Below are positions 57,572 through 64,000 of a stretch of DNA of 64,000 nucleotides, in pieces. Both the position numbers and the translations under genes were made by a program. The stretch is from Xanthomonas sp. F10 (GTDB taxonomy: Bacteria > Pseudomonadota > Gammaproteobacteria > Xanthomonadales > Xanthomonadaceae), in the NCBI RefSeq assembly GCF_014206815.1, contig NZ_JACHNP010000001.1:710456-774455 (forward strand), in the 5' to 3' direction. Each line of letters starts with the position of its first letter. Positions within the stretch are counted from its first letter, which is position 1. The notes under the pieces are model-generated. The model was not told where the DNA came from, searched no databases, and worked only from the letters and a program-made list of their open reading frames with translations.

Positions 57572-58680
57572 TGCCGCCGCGATCGGCGGGGGGCAGGGCA
57601 GACACGCTGCCCGCGAAAACCAGACGGCGATGCGTCGCGCACCGGTTGCGGACGCTGTTGTGCCTGGCGGCCACGTTGCTGGCGGTCGTGGTGCCGGCGG
57701 CGCAGGCGCAGACCGCAATGCCGGCCGCGCCGCCACCACCGCGCGCGACCGCGCCAACCAGCCCACCGGTGGTCGACCTGGAGGCGGTGCTGGTGAGCGG
57801 GCGCCAGCCCGGCCCGGGGCTGTGGCAGGTCCGCCGCGGCGACCATGTGCTGTGGATCCTCGGCACGGTGTCGCCGCTGCCCAGGCGCATGCAGTGGGAA
57901 TCGGCCGAGGTGGAGCGGGTGATCGCCCAATCCCAGCAGGTGATCGCGGCGCCGACCGTCACCCTGGACTCCGGCCTGGGCATGTTCCGCAGCCTGATGC
58001 TGCTGCCGTCCCTGCTGAAGGCGCGGCGCAACCCGGACGACCGCACGCTGCAGCAGGTGCTGCCGCCGAACCTTTATGCGCGCTGGTTGCCGCTGAAGGC
58101 GCGCTACCTGGGCCGCGACGGCAGCGTGGAGCGCTGGCGACCGGTGTTCGCCGCGCAGGAACTGTATGAAGCGGCGATACGCAGATCCGGCCTGAGCCTG
58201 GGCAGCGTCGTGCAGCCGGTGATCGAACGTGCGGCCAAGCGCGCCAAGGTGCCGGTCGTGCCGGTGGTGGTGGAGGTCCAGGTGCCCGATGCCAAGCGCG
58301 CGCTGCAGGAATTCCGGGCGACCGCGTTGAACGACAGCGCGTGCTTCGCGCGCACTTTGCAGGTCATCGATCGCGACCTGGAGACGATGCGCCAGCGCGC
58401 CAACGCCTGGTCCGAAGGTGATCTGGACACGCTGGCCACGTTGCCCGCCAACGATCAGTACCGGATCTGTCTGGACGCGGTCAGCGAAGCGGCGATCGCA
58501 CGCAAGTTGGGGCTGGGCGATGTGCGCGAGCGGGCCATGGCGGCGTGGTTGCAGGCGGCCGAGCGGGCGTTGGTGCAGAACCGCTCCAGTTTCGCGGTAT
58601 TGCCGATGCAGACTCTGCAGGCGCCTGGCGGCCCCTTGGATCGGTTGCGTGCCCGCGGTGACGAGGTGATCGCACCCTAG
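57571..58680 (+). CDS. gumN: GumN/TraB-family protein
   Basis: A 369-residue TraB/PrgY/GumN family protein. The ATG overlaps the cupin stop (TAATG). About 24 basic residues come before the hydrophobic export signal (RTLLCLAATLLAVVVPAAQA), so an internal start may be used, but no other good in-frame codon is visible. The exported part starts with a Pro-rich stretch and the family motif LWQVRRGDHVLWILGTVSPL. The family is possibly a gluzincin-like hydrolase; GumN is not required for xanthan synthesis in X. campestris as far as is known. gumO and gumP homologues are not present downstream. Confidence 0.88.
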   Translation: MPPRSAGGRADTLPAKTRRRCVAHRLRTLLCLAATLLAVVVPAAQAQTAMPAAPPPPRATAPTSPPVVDLEAVLVSGRQPGPGLWQVRRGDHVLWILGTVSPLPRRMQWESAEVERVIAQSQQVIAAPTVTLDSGLGMFRSLMLLPSLLKARRNPDDRTLQQVLPPNLYARWLPLKARYLGRDGSVERWRPVFAAQELYEAAIRRSGLSLGSVVQPVIERAAKRAKVPVVPVVVEVQVPDAKRALQEFRATALNDSACFARTLQVIDRDLETMRQRANAWSEGDLDTLATLPANDQYRICLDAVSEAAIARKLGLGDVRERAMAAWLQAAERALVQNRSSFAVLPMQTLQAPGGPLDRLRARGDEVIAP

Positions 58681-58754
58681 CCGGTGCGCGGCTGTCGTGA
58701 CCGGACCATGCGGCCGCTGGCGCGTCCGGATCCGCGCAGCGGCGCAAGCAGGCA

Positions 58755-58782
58755 GGCACGGCACGCAGCGGCGTGCGGTGCC
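58755..58782. terminator. stem-loop between convergent gumN and dxs
   Basis: GGCACGGCACGC / GCGTGCGGTGCC: 12 bp with one mismatch, loop AGCG, no T-run. It may terminate both convergent genes. Confidence 0.45.
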
Positions 58783-58796
58783 GGTGACCGCGGCGC

Positions 58797-60710
58797 TCAG
58801 CCCGCCGCGGTGCGCGGTGTGCTGGCGTTCGTGCCCAGCTGCGGCCAGCGCTTGAGCACCGCGGCGCGGATGCCGGCGGCGTCGATGCCGGCTTCGGCCA
58901 GCAGCTGCTCGCGGCTGGCGTGGTGCTGGAACGCGTCGGGCAGGCCCAGGTGCAGCACCGGGCGCAGCACGCCTTCGGCGTTGAGCAGTTCGGCCACGCC
59001 GGAGCCGGCACCGCCGGCCACCACGTTGTCCTCGACCGTCACGAAACCCTCGTGGCTCTGCGCAAGCTCCAGCAGCAAGGCGCGGTCCAGCGGCTTGACG
59101 AAGCGCATGTTGACCACGCTCAGGCCGAGCTCGCGGCCGACCTGTTCGGCCGCCGCCAGGGTCGCGCCGAACGCCAGCAGCGCCACGGTGCGGCCCTGCG
59201 CGCGCAGCTGGGCCTTGCCGATCGGCAAGGGCTCCAGCGTGGTGCCCGGGGCGACCCCGGGGCCGGTGCCGCGCGGGTAGCGCACCGCGGCCGGACCGGG
59301 ATGGCGCAGGCCGGTGCTGAGCAGTTGCCGGCACTCGGCTTCGTCGGCCGGCGCCATCACCACCAGGTGCGGCACGCAGCGCAGGAAGCTCAGGTCCAGG
59401 TTGCCGGCGTGGGTGGCGCCGTCCGGGCCGACCACGCCGCCGCGGTCGATCGCGAACAGCACGTCGAGCTGCTGCACCGCCACGTCGTGGACCAACTGGT
59501 CGTAGCCGCGCTGCAGGAACGTCGAATAGATCGCCACCACCGGCTTGGCGCCGTGCACGGCCATGCCCGCGGCCAGGGTCACCGCATGCTGCTCGGCGAT
59601 GGCCACGTCGAAGTAGCGCTGCGGGTACTCCTTGCTGAAGCGCACCAGGCCCGAACCTTCGCGCATCGCCGGGGTGATCGCCAGCAGCGCCGGCTCGGCC
59701 GCGGCCATGTCGCAGATCCAGTCGCCGAACACGTCGGTGTACGTCGGGGCCTTGGCGCCCGGCTTGGCCACCAGGCCCTTGCTCGGGTCGAACGGGCCCA
59801 CCGCGTGGTAGCCGATCTGGTCGCCTTCGGCCAGTTCGTAGCCCTTGCCCTTGGTGGTGATGACGTGCAGCAACTGCGGACCCTTCAGGGTCTTGAGCGT
59901 CTTCAGCGCGCCCAGCAGCGCCGGCAGGTCGTGGCCGTCGATCGGGCCGGTGTAGTGGAAGCCCATTTCCTCGAACAGCGTGGACGGCACGAACATGCCC
60001 TTCCAGTGCTCTTCCCAGCGCCGCACGAAGCGCGCGGTGGGGTTGCTCTTCTTGTCGCCGAGGATCTTCTTGCCGCCCTCGCGGATGGCGTTGAGGGTCT
60101 TGCTGCCGCTCATCCGCCCCAGCATCTTGGTGACCCCGCCGACCGCTTCGGAAATCGACATGCGGTTGTCGTTGAGGATCACCAGCAGGTTCGGTTCCGG
60201 GTCCATGCCGCCGGCGTGGTTCAGCGCCTCGTAGGCCATGCCGGCGGTCATCGCGCCGTCGCCGATCACCGCCACCACCTTGCGCTCGTCGCCCATGCGC
60301 TGCAGCGCCACCGCCATGCCCAGCGCCGCCGAGATCGAGGTGGAGGAGTGGCCGACGCCGAAGGTGTCGTACTCGCTTTCCTCGCGCTTGGGGAATGGCG
60401 CCACGCCGTCGGCCTGCTTGACCGTGTGGATGCGGTCGCGGCGCCCGGTGAGGATCTTGTGCGGATAGGTCTGGTGGCCCACGTCCCACACCAGTTGGTC
60501 GACCGGCGTGTCGTACAGGTAGTGCAGGGCCACGGTGAGTTCGATCACGCCCAGCCCGGCGCCGAAATGGCCGCCGCTCTTGCCGACGCACTCGATCAGA
60601 AAGGCGCGCAGTTCCTCGGCGATGGCCGGCAGCTCCGATTCATCGAAGCGACGCAGTTCTTCGGGGACCTGGATGCGCGAGAGGCGCGGATAGCGGGTGG
60701 GGTCGATCAT
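58797..60710 (-). CDS. dxs: 1-deoxy-D-xylulose-5-phosphate synthase
   Basis: DXS, 637 residues, condenses pyruvate and glyceraldehyde-3-phosphate in the first step of the MEP isoprenoid pathway, which also supplies the undecaprenyl lipid used by the gum enzymes. TPP motif [19 protein letters not shown]. Other landmarks are [36 protein letters not shown] and, in the transketolase part, [15 protein letters not shown] with the catalytic Glu. Full length and normal domain order. The start ATG at 60710 has only a poor ribosome binding site. Confidence 0.97.
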   Translation of the reverse strand: MIDPTRYPRLSRIQVPEELRRFDESELPAIAEELRAFLIECVGKSGGHFGAGLGVIELTVALHYLYDTPVDQLVWDVGHQTYPHKILTGRRDRIHTVKQADGVAPFPKREESEYDTFGVGHSSTSISAALGMAVALQRMGDERKVVAVIGDGAMTAGMAYEALNHAGGMDPEPNLLVILNDNRMSISEAVGGVTKMLGRMSGSKTLNAIREGGKKILGDKKSNPTARFVRRWEEHWKGMFVPSTLFEEMGFHYTGPIDGHDLPALLGALKTLKTLKGPQLLHVITTKGKGYELAEGDQIGYHAVGPFDPSKGLVAKPGAKAPTYTDVFGDWICDMAAAEPALLAITPAMREGSGLVRFSKEYPQRYFDVAIAEQHAVTLAAGMAVHGAKPVVAIYSTFLQRGYDQLVHDVAVQQLDVLFAIDRGGVVGPDGATHAGNLDLSFLRCVPHLVVMAPADEAECRQLLSTGLRHPGPAAVRYPRGTGPGVAPGTTLEPLPIGKAQLRAQGRTVALLAFGATLAAAEQVGRELGLSVVNMRFVKPLDRALLLELAQSHEGFVTVEDNVVAGGAGSGVAELLNAEGVLRPVLHLGLPDAFQHHASREQLLAEAGIDAAGIRAAVLKRWPQLGTNASTPRTAAG

Positions 60711-60859
60711 CGGAATGGAGGTTCAGCGGACCTGTCATTTTCCTCTCCATTCCGGGCACGCGCAATCAACCCGTTCAGTCGCGGGCGCAGGGATGGCCTG
60801 TTTCCGCCGGGGTGCGGCAATCCGTCGCAGCGGGTGTGACGGCGGCGTGAGGCCGCGCG

Positions 60860-61519
60860 CTACAACGACAGCTTCGAGCGCTTGGGCAACTGCGCCTTCA
60901 GGAACGACATCTGGTCGGCCAGGATGTTGCGGTTGGACAGGATCAGGTGCTCGATCCAGCTCGGCCGATACGGCACCGCCAGCAGCGGCATCGACGCCTG
61001 CTGCGGGGTGCGGTTGCCCTTGCGCGAATTGCAGTGGAAGCACGCGGTGACCACGTTCTCCCAGATGTCGCGGCCGCCCTTGGACACCGGCAGCACGTGG
61101 TCGCGGGTCAGTTGCGGGCGGCTGAACTGCTGGCCGCAGTACAGGCACAGCTGCGCGTCGCGGGCGAACAGCGCGGTATTGGTCAGGGTCGGGGTGGGAT
61201 CGAGCGCACGCGCATGCGCGTGGCCGCGCGCGGCGATGATCGGATGCAGTTCCAGCACGCTGCGCTCGCCGCTGGCGCGACAGATGCCGCCATGGATGTG
61301 CAGGCACGGCTCGCCGAGGGTCCAGGCGACCGCGCCGCGCGCGTATAGGCAAGCGGCGTCCTGCCAGTTGATCCAGTCCAGCACGCGGCCGTGCGCGTCC
61401 AGCGACAGCAGCCGGACCGAAGGCAGGTGGGAAGGGGACGCCGCGGGCGACGGGACCGCGGCCGAGGCGCCGCAGGCCCCGGTATCGATCAGACCAAGCG
61501 TTGTTGTGTCTGTCTCCAT
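60860..61519 (-). CDS. HNH endonuclease-family protein
   Basis: A 219-residue protein with a C-terminal HNH domain: CLYCGQQFSRPQ, then RDHVLPVSKGGRDIWENVV and ACFHCNSRKGNRTP. The four cysteines form the zinc site and Asp-His the active site. The N-terminal half (about 35-110) has no assigned function. Chromosomal HNH genes of this type are common and conserved in Proteobacteria; their role (DNA repair or defence) is unclear. Nothing mobile is adjacent. The ATG lies only about 12 bases after a TATAAG box and has no ribosome binding site, so the mRNA may be nearly leaderless. Confidence 0.87.
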   Translation of the reverse strand: METDTTTLGLIDTGACGASAAVPSPAASPSHLPSVRLLSLDAHGRVLDWINWQDAACLYARGAVAWTLGEPCLHIHGGICRASGERSVLELHPIIAARGHAHARALDPTPTLTNTALFARDAQLCLYCGQQFSRPQLTRDHVLPVSKGGRDIWENVVTACFHCNSRKGNRTPQQASMPLLAVPYRPSWIEHLILSNRNILADQMSFLKAQLPKRSKLSL

Positions 61520-61530
61520 CGGGAAAACAG

Positions 61531-61536
61531 CTTATA
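61531..61536 (-). promoter_or_regulatory. -10 box of the HNH gene
   Basis: TATAAG on the minus strand, 11 bases before the HNH start codon. No good -35 is seen at 17 bases. Confidence 0.35.
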
Positions 61537-61577
61537 CCCGATTGGTGACGGTTTGTGTATCGGCCGCCACCGGCGGT

Positions 61578-61610
61578 GCCGCCCCGGCACGGCGCGCGTG
61601 CCGGGGCGGC
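61578..61610 (-). terminator. stem-loop after the acyl-CoA dehydrogenase gene
   Basis: A perfect 13-bp stem, GCCGCCCCGGCAC / GTGCCGGGGCGGC, with a 7-base loop, 25 bases after the dehydrogenase stop. No T-run follows on the minus strand. Confidence 0.55.
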
Positions 61611-61634
61611 CTGCGCGGACGCAGGCGTGCGGAC

Positions 61635-63419
61635 TCAGAACTGCGCGTCGGCCAGCGCCATCAGCGGCTCGGCGCCGCTGTCGATGGCCGCGGCGTGGGT
61701 CAGCGTGCGCGGCAGCAGGCGGGCGTAGTAGAAGCGCGCGGTCTCGCGCTTGGACTGCTTGAACGCCTCGCCGTGCGCCGAGGCCTCGGCCGCGGCGACG
61801 CTGCGCGCCCACCAGTAGGCCAGCACCACGTAGCCGGAATAGAACACGTAGTCGTAGCTGGCCGCGCCCAGTTCCTCGGGATTGCCGGCGGCGCGCTGCA
61901 GGATGCGCTTGGTCAGCGCCGCCCACTCGGCGGCCTTCTCGCGCAGCGGGGCGATGAACTCGGCCACGGCCGGGTTGTCGGCGTGCTCGGTCAGGAACGC
62001 CTCGATCTGCGCCAGGAACAGCTTCAGCCCGGCGCCCTGGCTGGACGCGGTCTTGCGCCCGATCAGGTCCAGCGCCTGGATGCCGGTGGTGCCTTCGTAG
62101 AGGGTGGTGATGCGCGCGTCGCGGGCCAACTGCTCCATGCCGTGTTCGTGGATGTAGCCGTGGCCGCCGAAGCACTGCAGCGCGTGGTAGGTGTTCTCCA
62201 CCGCCCACTCGGTCTGGCAGGCCTTGGAGATCGGGGTGAGGAAGCTGACCAGCACGTCGGCCTGCTCGCGCTCGGCCGGGTCCTGCGCGCTGTGCGCGAT
62301 GTCGATCAGGGTCGCGGCGTGCAGCGCCAGCAGGCGGCTGCCTTCGGTCAGCGCCTTCACCGTCAGCAGCATGCGGCGCACGTCCGGATGCACCAGGATC
62401 GGATCGGCCGGCTTCTCCGGCAGCTTGGCACCGCTGAGCGAACGCGACTGCAGGCGCTCGCGGGCGTAGCGCAGCGCGTTCTGGTAGGCGCGCTCGGACA
62501 GGCCGATGCCCTGCAGGCCGACGCCCAGGCGCGCGGTGTTCATCATGGTGAACATGGCCTGCAGGCCCTTGTGCGGCTGCCCGACCAAGTAACCCTGCGC
62601 GCCGTCGAAGTTCATCACGCAGGTGGACGAGCCGTGGATGCCCATCTTGTGCTCCAGCGAGCCGCAGCGCAGTGCGTTGCGCGCGCCGACGCTGCCGTCG
62701 CGGGCGACCTTGAACTTCGGCACCACCAGCAGCGAGATGCCCTTGGCGCCGGCCGGCGCGTCCGGCAGCCGCGCCAGCACCAGGTGCACGATGTTGTCGG
62801 TGAAGTCGTGCTCGCCTGCGGTGATGAAGATCTTGGTGCCGCTGACCGACCAGCTGCCGTCGGCGTTGGGTTCGGCGCGGGTCTTGAGCAGGCCCAGGTC
62901 GGTGCCGCAATGCGGCTCGGTCAGGCACATGGTGCCGGTCCAGCGGCCGTCCACCAGCGGCTTCAGGAACACCTCCTGCTGCCACGCCTCGCCGTGCTGC
63001 TTGAGCGCCTCGACCGCGCCGTGCGACAGCAGCGGGAAGTTGCCCCAGGCCAGGTTGGCGGCATTGACCATCTCGTTGAGCGGCACGCCCAGGGTGTGCG
63101 GCAGACCCTGGCCGCCGAACTCGGTAGCGGCGGTCAGGCCGGTCCAGCCGCCCTCGGCGAACTGCTGGTAGGCCTCGCGGAAGCCGGGGGCGGTGGTGAC
63201 CGCGCCGGTGGCCTTGTCCAGGGTGCAGCCGTGCTCGTCGCCGACCCGGTTCAGCGGCGCCAGCACCGTGCCGGTGAAGCGCGCGGCTTCCTCCAGCACC
63301 GCGTCGATCAGTTCGGCGTTGGCGTCGGCGTGGCCCAGACGGGCGAACAGCGCCTCCACCTGCAGCACGTCGTGCAGCGCGAAGCGGAGATCGGTCAACG
63401 GGGCTTGATAGGTGCTCAT
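61635..63419 (-). CDS. acyl-CoA dehydrogenase, long (594-residue) type
   Basis: An FAD-dependent acyl-CoA dehydrogenase that oxidises acyl-CoA to the enoyl-CoA in fatty acid beta-oxidation. Domain order: N-terminal helical domain (about 80-155), middle beta domain with MCLTEPHCGTDLGLLKTRAE and GTKIFITAGEHDF, C-terminal domain with QCFGGHGYIHEHGMEQLARD and the catalytic Glu near 442 in TLYEGTTGIQA. An extra C-terminal domain of about 120 residues is typical of this bacterial subgroup. The chain length preference cannot be read. It appears monocistronic. Confidence 0.95.
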   Translation of the reverse strand: MSTYQAPLTDLRFALHDVLQVEALFARLGHADANAELIDAVLEEAARFTGTVLAPLNRVGDEHGCTLDKATGAVTTAPGFREAYQQFAEGGWTGLTAATEFGGQGLPHTLGVPLNEMVNAANLAWGNFPLLSHGAVEALKQHGEAWQQEVFLKPLVDGRWTGTMCLTEPHCGTDLGLLKTRAEPNADGSWSVSGTKIFITAGEHDFTDNIVHLVLARLPDAPAGAKGISLLVVPKFKVARDGSVGARNALRCGSLEHKMGIHGSSTCVMNFDGAQGYLVGQPHKGLQAMFTMMNTARLGVGLQGIGLSERAYQNALRYARERLQSRSLSGAKLPEKPADPILVHPDVRRMLLTVKALTEGSRLLALHAATLIDIAHSAQDPAEREQADVLVSFLTPISKACQTEWAVENTYHALQCFGGHGYIHEHGMEQLARDARITTLYEGTTGIQALDLIGRKTASSQGAGLKLFLAQIEAFLTEHADNPAVAEFIAPLREKAAEWAALTKRILQRAAGNPEELGAASYDYVFYSGYVVLAYWWARSVAAAEASAHGEAFKQSKRETARFYYARLLPRTLTHAAAIDSGAEPLMALADAQF

Positions 63420-63522
63420 GCGATCGCTCGTGGCTAGGGCCGCGGCGCGGCCGAGGGCGCCAGGATACTATGGCGTATGGAGTGTGCGCAGCCGCGGCGA
63501 CGGCGCGGGCGCGCGGCGCCGT

Positions 63523-64000
63523 TCAGTCGAGCAGGCCGTGGCGCACCGCGTAGCGCACCAGTTCGGCGGTATTGCGCATGCCCAGCTTGTTGAGCACGCG
63601 GAACCGGTGGTTCTCGGCGGTCTTGACGCTGATCTGCAGCACCCGCGCGATCTCCTTGGTGGTGCGGCCCTCCACGATCAGGTGGAACACCTCGCGCTCG
63701 CGCGCGGTCAGGCCGCGGTAGGGGTCGGGCGGCAGCGCCTGCGGCTGCTGCATCTGCGTCACCAGCGCCTGCGCCGCCTGCGGCGAGAAGTGGCCGCGGC
63801 CGGCGTGCAGGTTGCGCACCGCGGCGATCAGGTCGGCGCTGGCGCTGTCCTTGAGCAGGTAGCCGGAGGCGCCGGCGCGCACCGCGTGCAGCACGTACTC
63901 GTGTTCCTCGTGCATGGTCAGCACCAGGATCCGCGCCAGCGGCACGGTCTCGCACAGCCGCCGCACCACGTCGATGCCGTTGAGCCGCGGCATGGAGATG
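63523..64000 (-). CDS. LuxR-type (NarL/FixJ) response regulator, 5' end outside window
   Basis: About 159 C-terminal residues of a two-component response regulator; the frame is open to the right edge, reading IS before MPRLNG. The phospho-accepting Asp would lie just outside. The receiver remainder has LARILVLTMHEEHEYVL and the switch Lys in GASGYLLKDS. The output domain is LuxR-type: LTAREREVFHLIVEGRTTKE, then IARVLQISVKTAENHRFRVL. It probably binds DNA as a dimer when phosphorylated. The partner kinase is not in the window. Confidence 0.92.
   Translation of the reverse strand, partial: ISMPRLNGIDVVRRLCETVPLARILVLTMHEEHEYVLHAVRAGASGYLLKDSASADLIAAVRNLHAGRGHFSPQAAQALVTQMQQPQALPPDPYRGLTAREREVFHLIVEGRTTKEIARVLQISVKTAENHRFRVLNKLGMRNTAELVRYAVRHGLLD

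Noticed and set aside
63434-63955. Second minus-strand frame overlapping the response regulator
   Set aside because: Out-of-frame shadow of the LuxR-type regulator.

Overview
The window reads as a chromosomal segment of a Xanthomonas (Gammaproteobacteria, Xanthomonadaceae). Its GC content is high. It carries a xanthan (gum) cluster in the standard context thrS-infC-rpmI-rplT-pheS-pheT-ihfA-merR-tRNA-Pro-gumB, a chromosomal antibacterial-type VirB/VirD4 secretion locus, and a TonB-receptor-linked alpha-glucan locus. The gum cluster has one acetyltransferase gene where X. campestris has two (gumF and gumG), so this is not a typical X. campestris; the species cannot be fixed from the sequence alone.

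Layout. 1-3.6 kb: 3' part of pilY1, then pilE, tRNA-Asn and fimT on the opposite strand (type IV pili). 3.7-6.4 kb: uvrB, tRNA-Val and a small unknown gene. 6.6-20.1 kb: virD4, then virB7-B8-B9-B10-B11-B1-B2-B3-B4-B5-B6, closed by a low-GC, cysteine-rich secreted DUF4189 protein. No effector gene or effector/immunity pair is visible here. 20.5-35.2 kb: alpha-glucan/maltose locus with a GH13 alpha-glucosyl transferase/glucosidase (XgtA type), a TonB-dependent receptor, a GH97 alpha-glucosidase, an (alpha/alpha)6-type glycosidase, an MFS sugar transporter, an exported GH13 alpha-amylase and a LacI-family regulator. 35.5-43.5 kb: translation genes, IHF alpha, a MerR-like regulator and tRNA-Pro. 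44.0-58.7 kb: gumB-C-D-E-F-H-I-J-K-L-M, a cupin gene and gumN. 58.8-64.0 kb, minus strand: dxs, an HNH endonuclease, an acyl-CoA dehydrogenase and a truncated LuxR-type response regulator.

How the parts work together. In the sugar locus, an exported amylase should break glucans outside the cytoplasm, the TonB receptor should import maltodextrins through the outer membrane, GH97 and the (alpha/alpha)6 enzyme should trim them in the periplasm, the MFS carrier should bring the products inside, and the GH13 enzyme should process alpha-glucosides there. A 14-base sequence, TGAATACGTATGCA, occurs identically upstream of all four transcription units of this locus (three sites, one of them shared by a divergent pair). 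In three of the four directions it lies 27-28 bases upstream of a TAC-containing, -10-like hexamer. It is the most striking regulatory signal in the window and is probably the binding site of the linked LacI-family protein. In the gum cluster, GumD, M, H, K and I build the lipid-linked pentasaccharide, GumF and GumL decorate it, GumJ flips it, and GumE, B and C polymerise and export it.

Other points: a perfect 13-bp stem-loop between virB3 and virB4, an ATC start for infC, and an imperfect extragenic inverted repeat between pheS and pheT. I did not find a completely new system. The best leads are the shared operator regulon, the DUF4189 gene at the end of the secretion locus, and the intra-operon hairpin.
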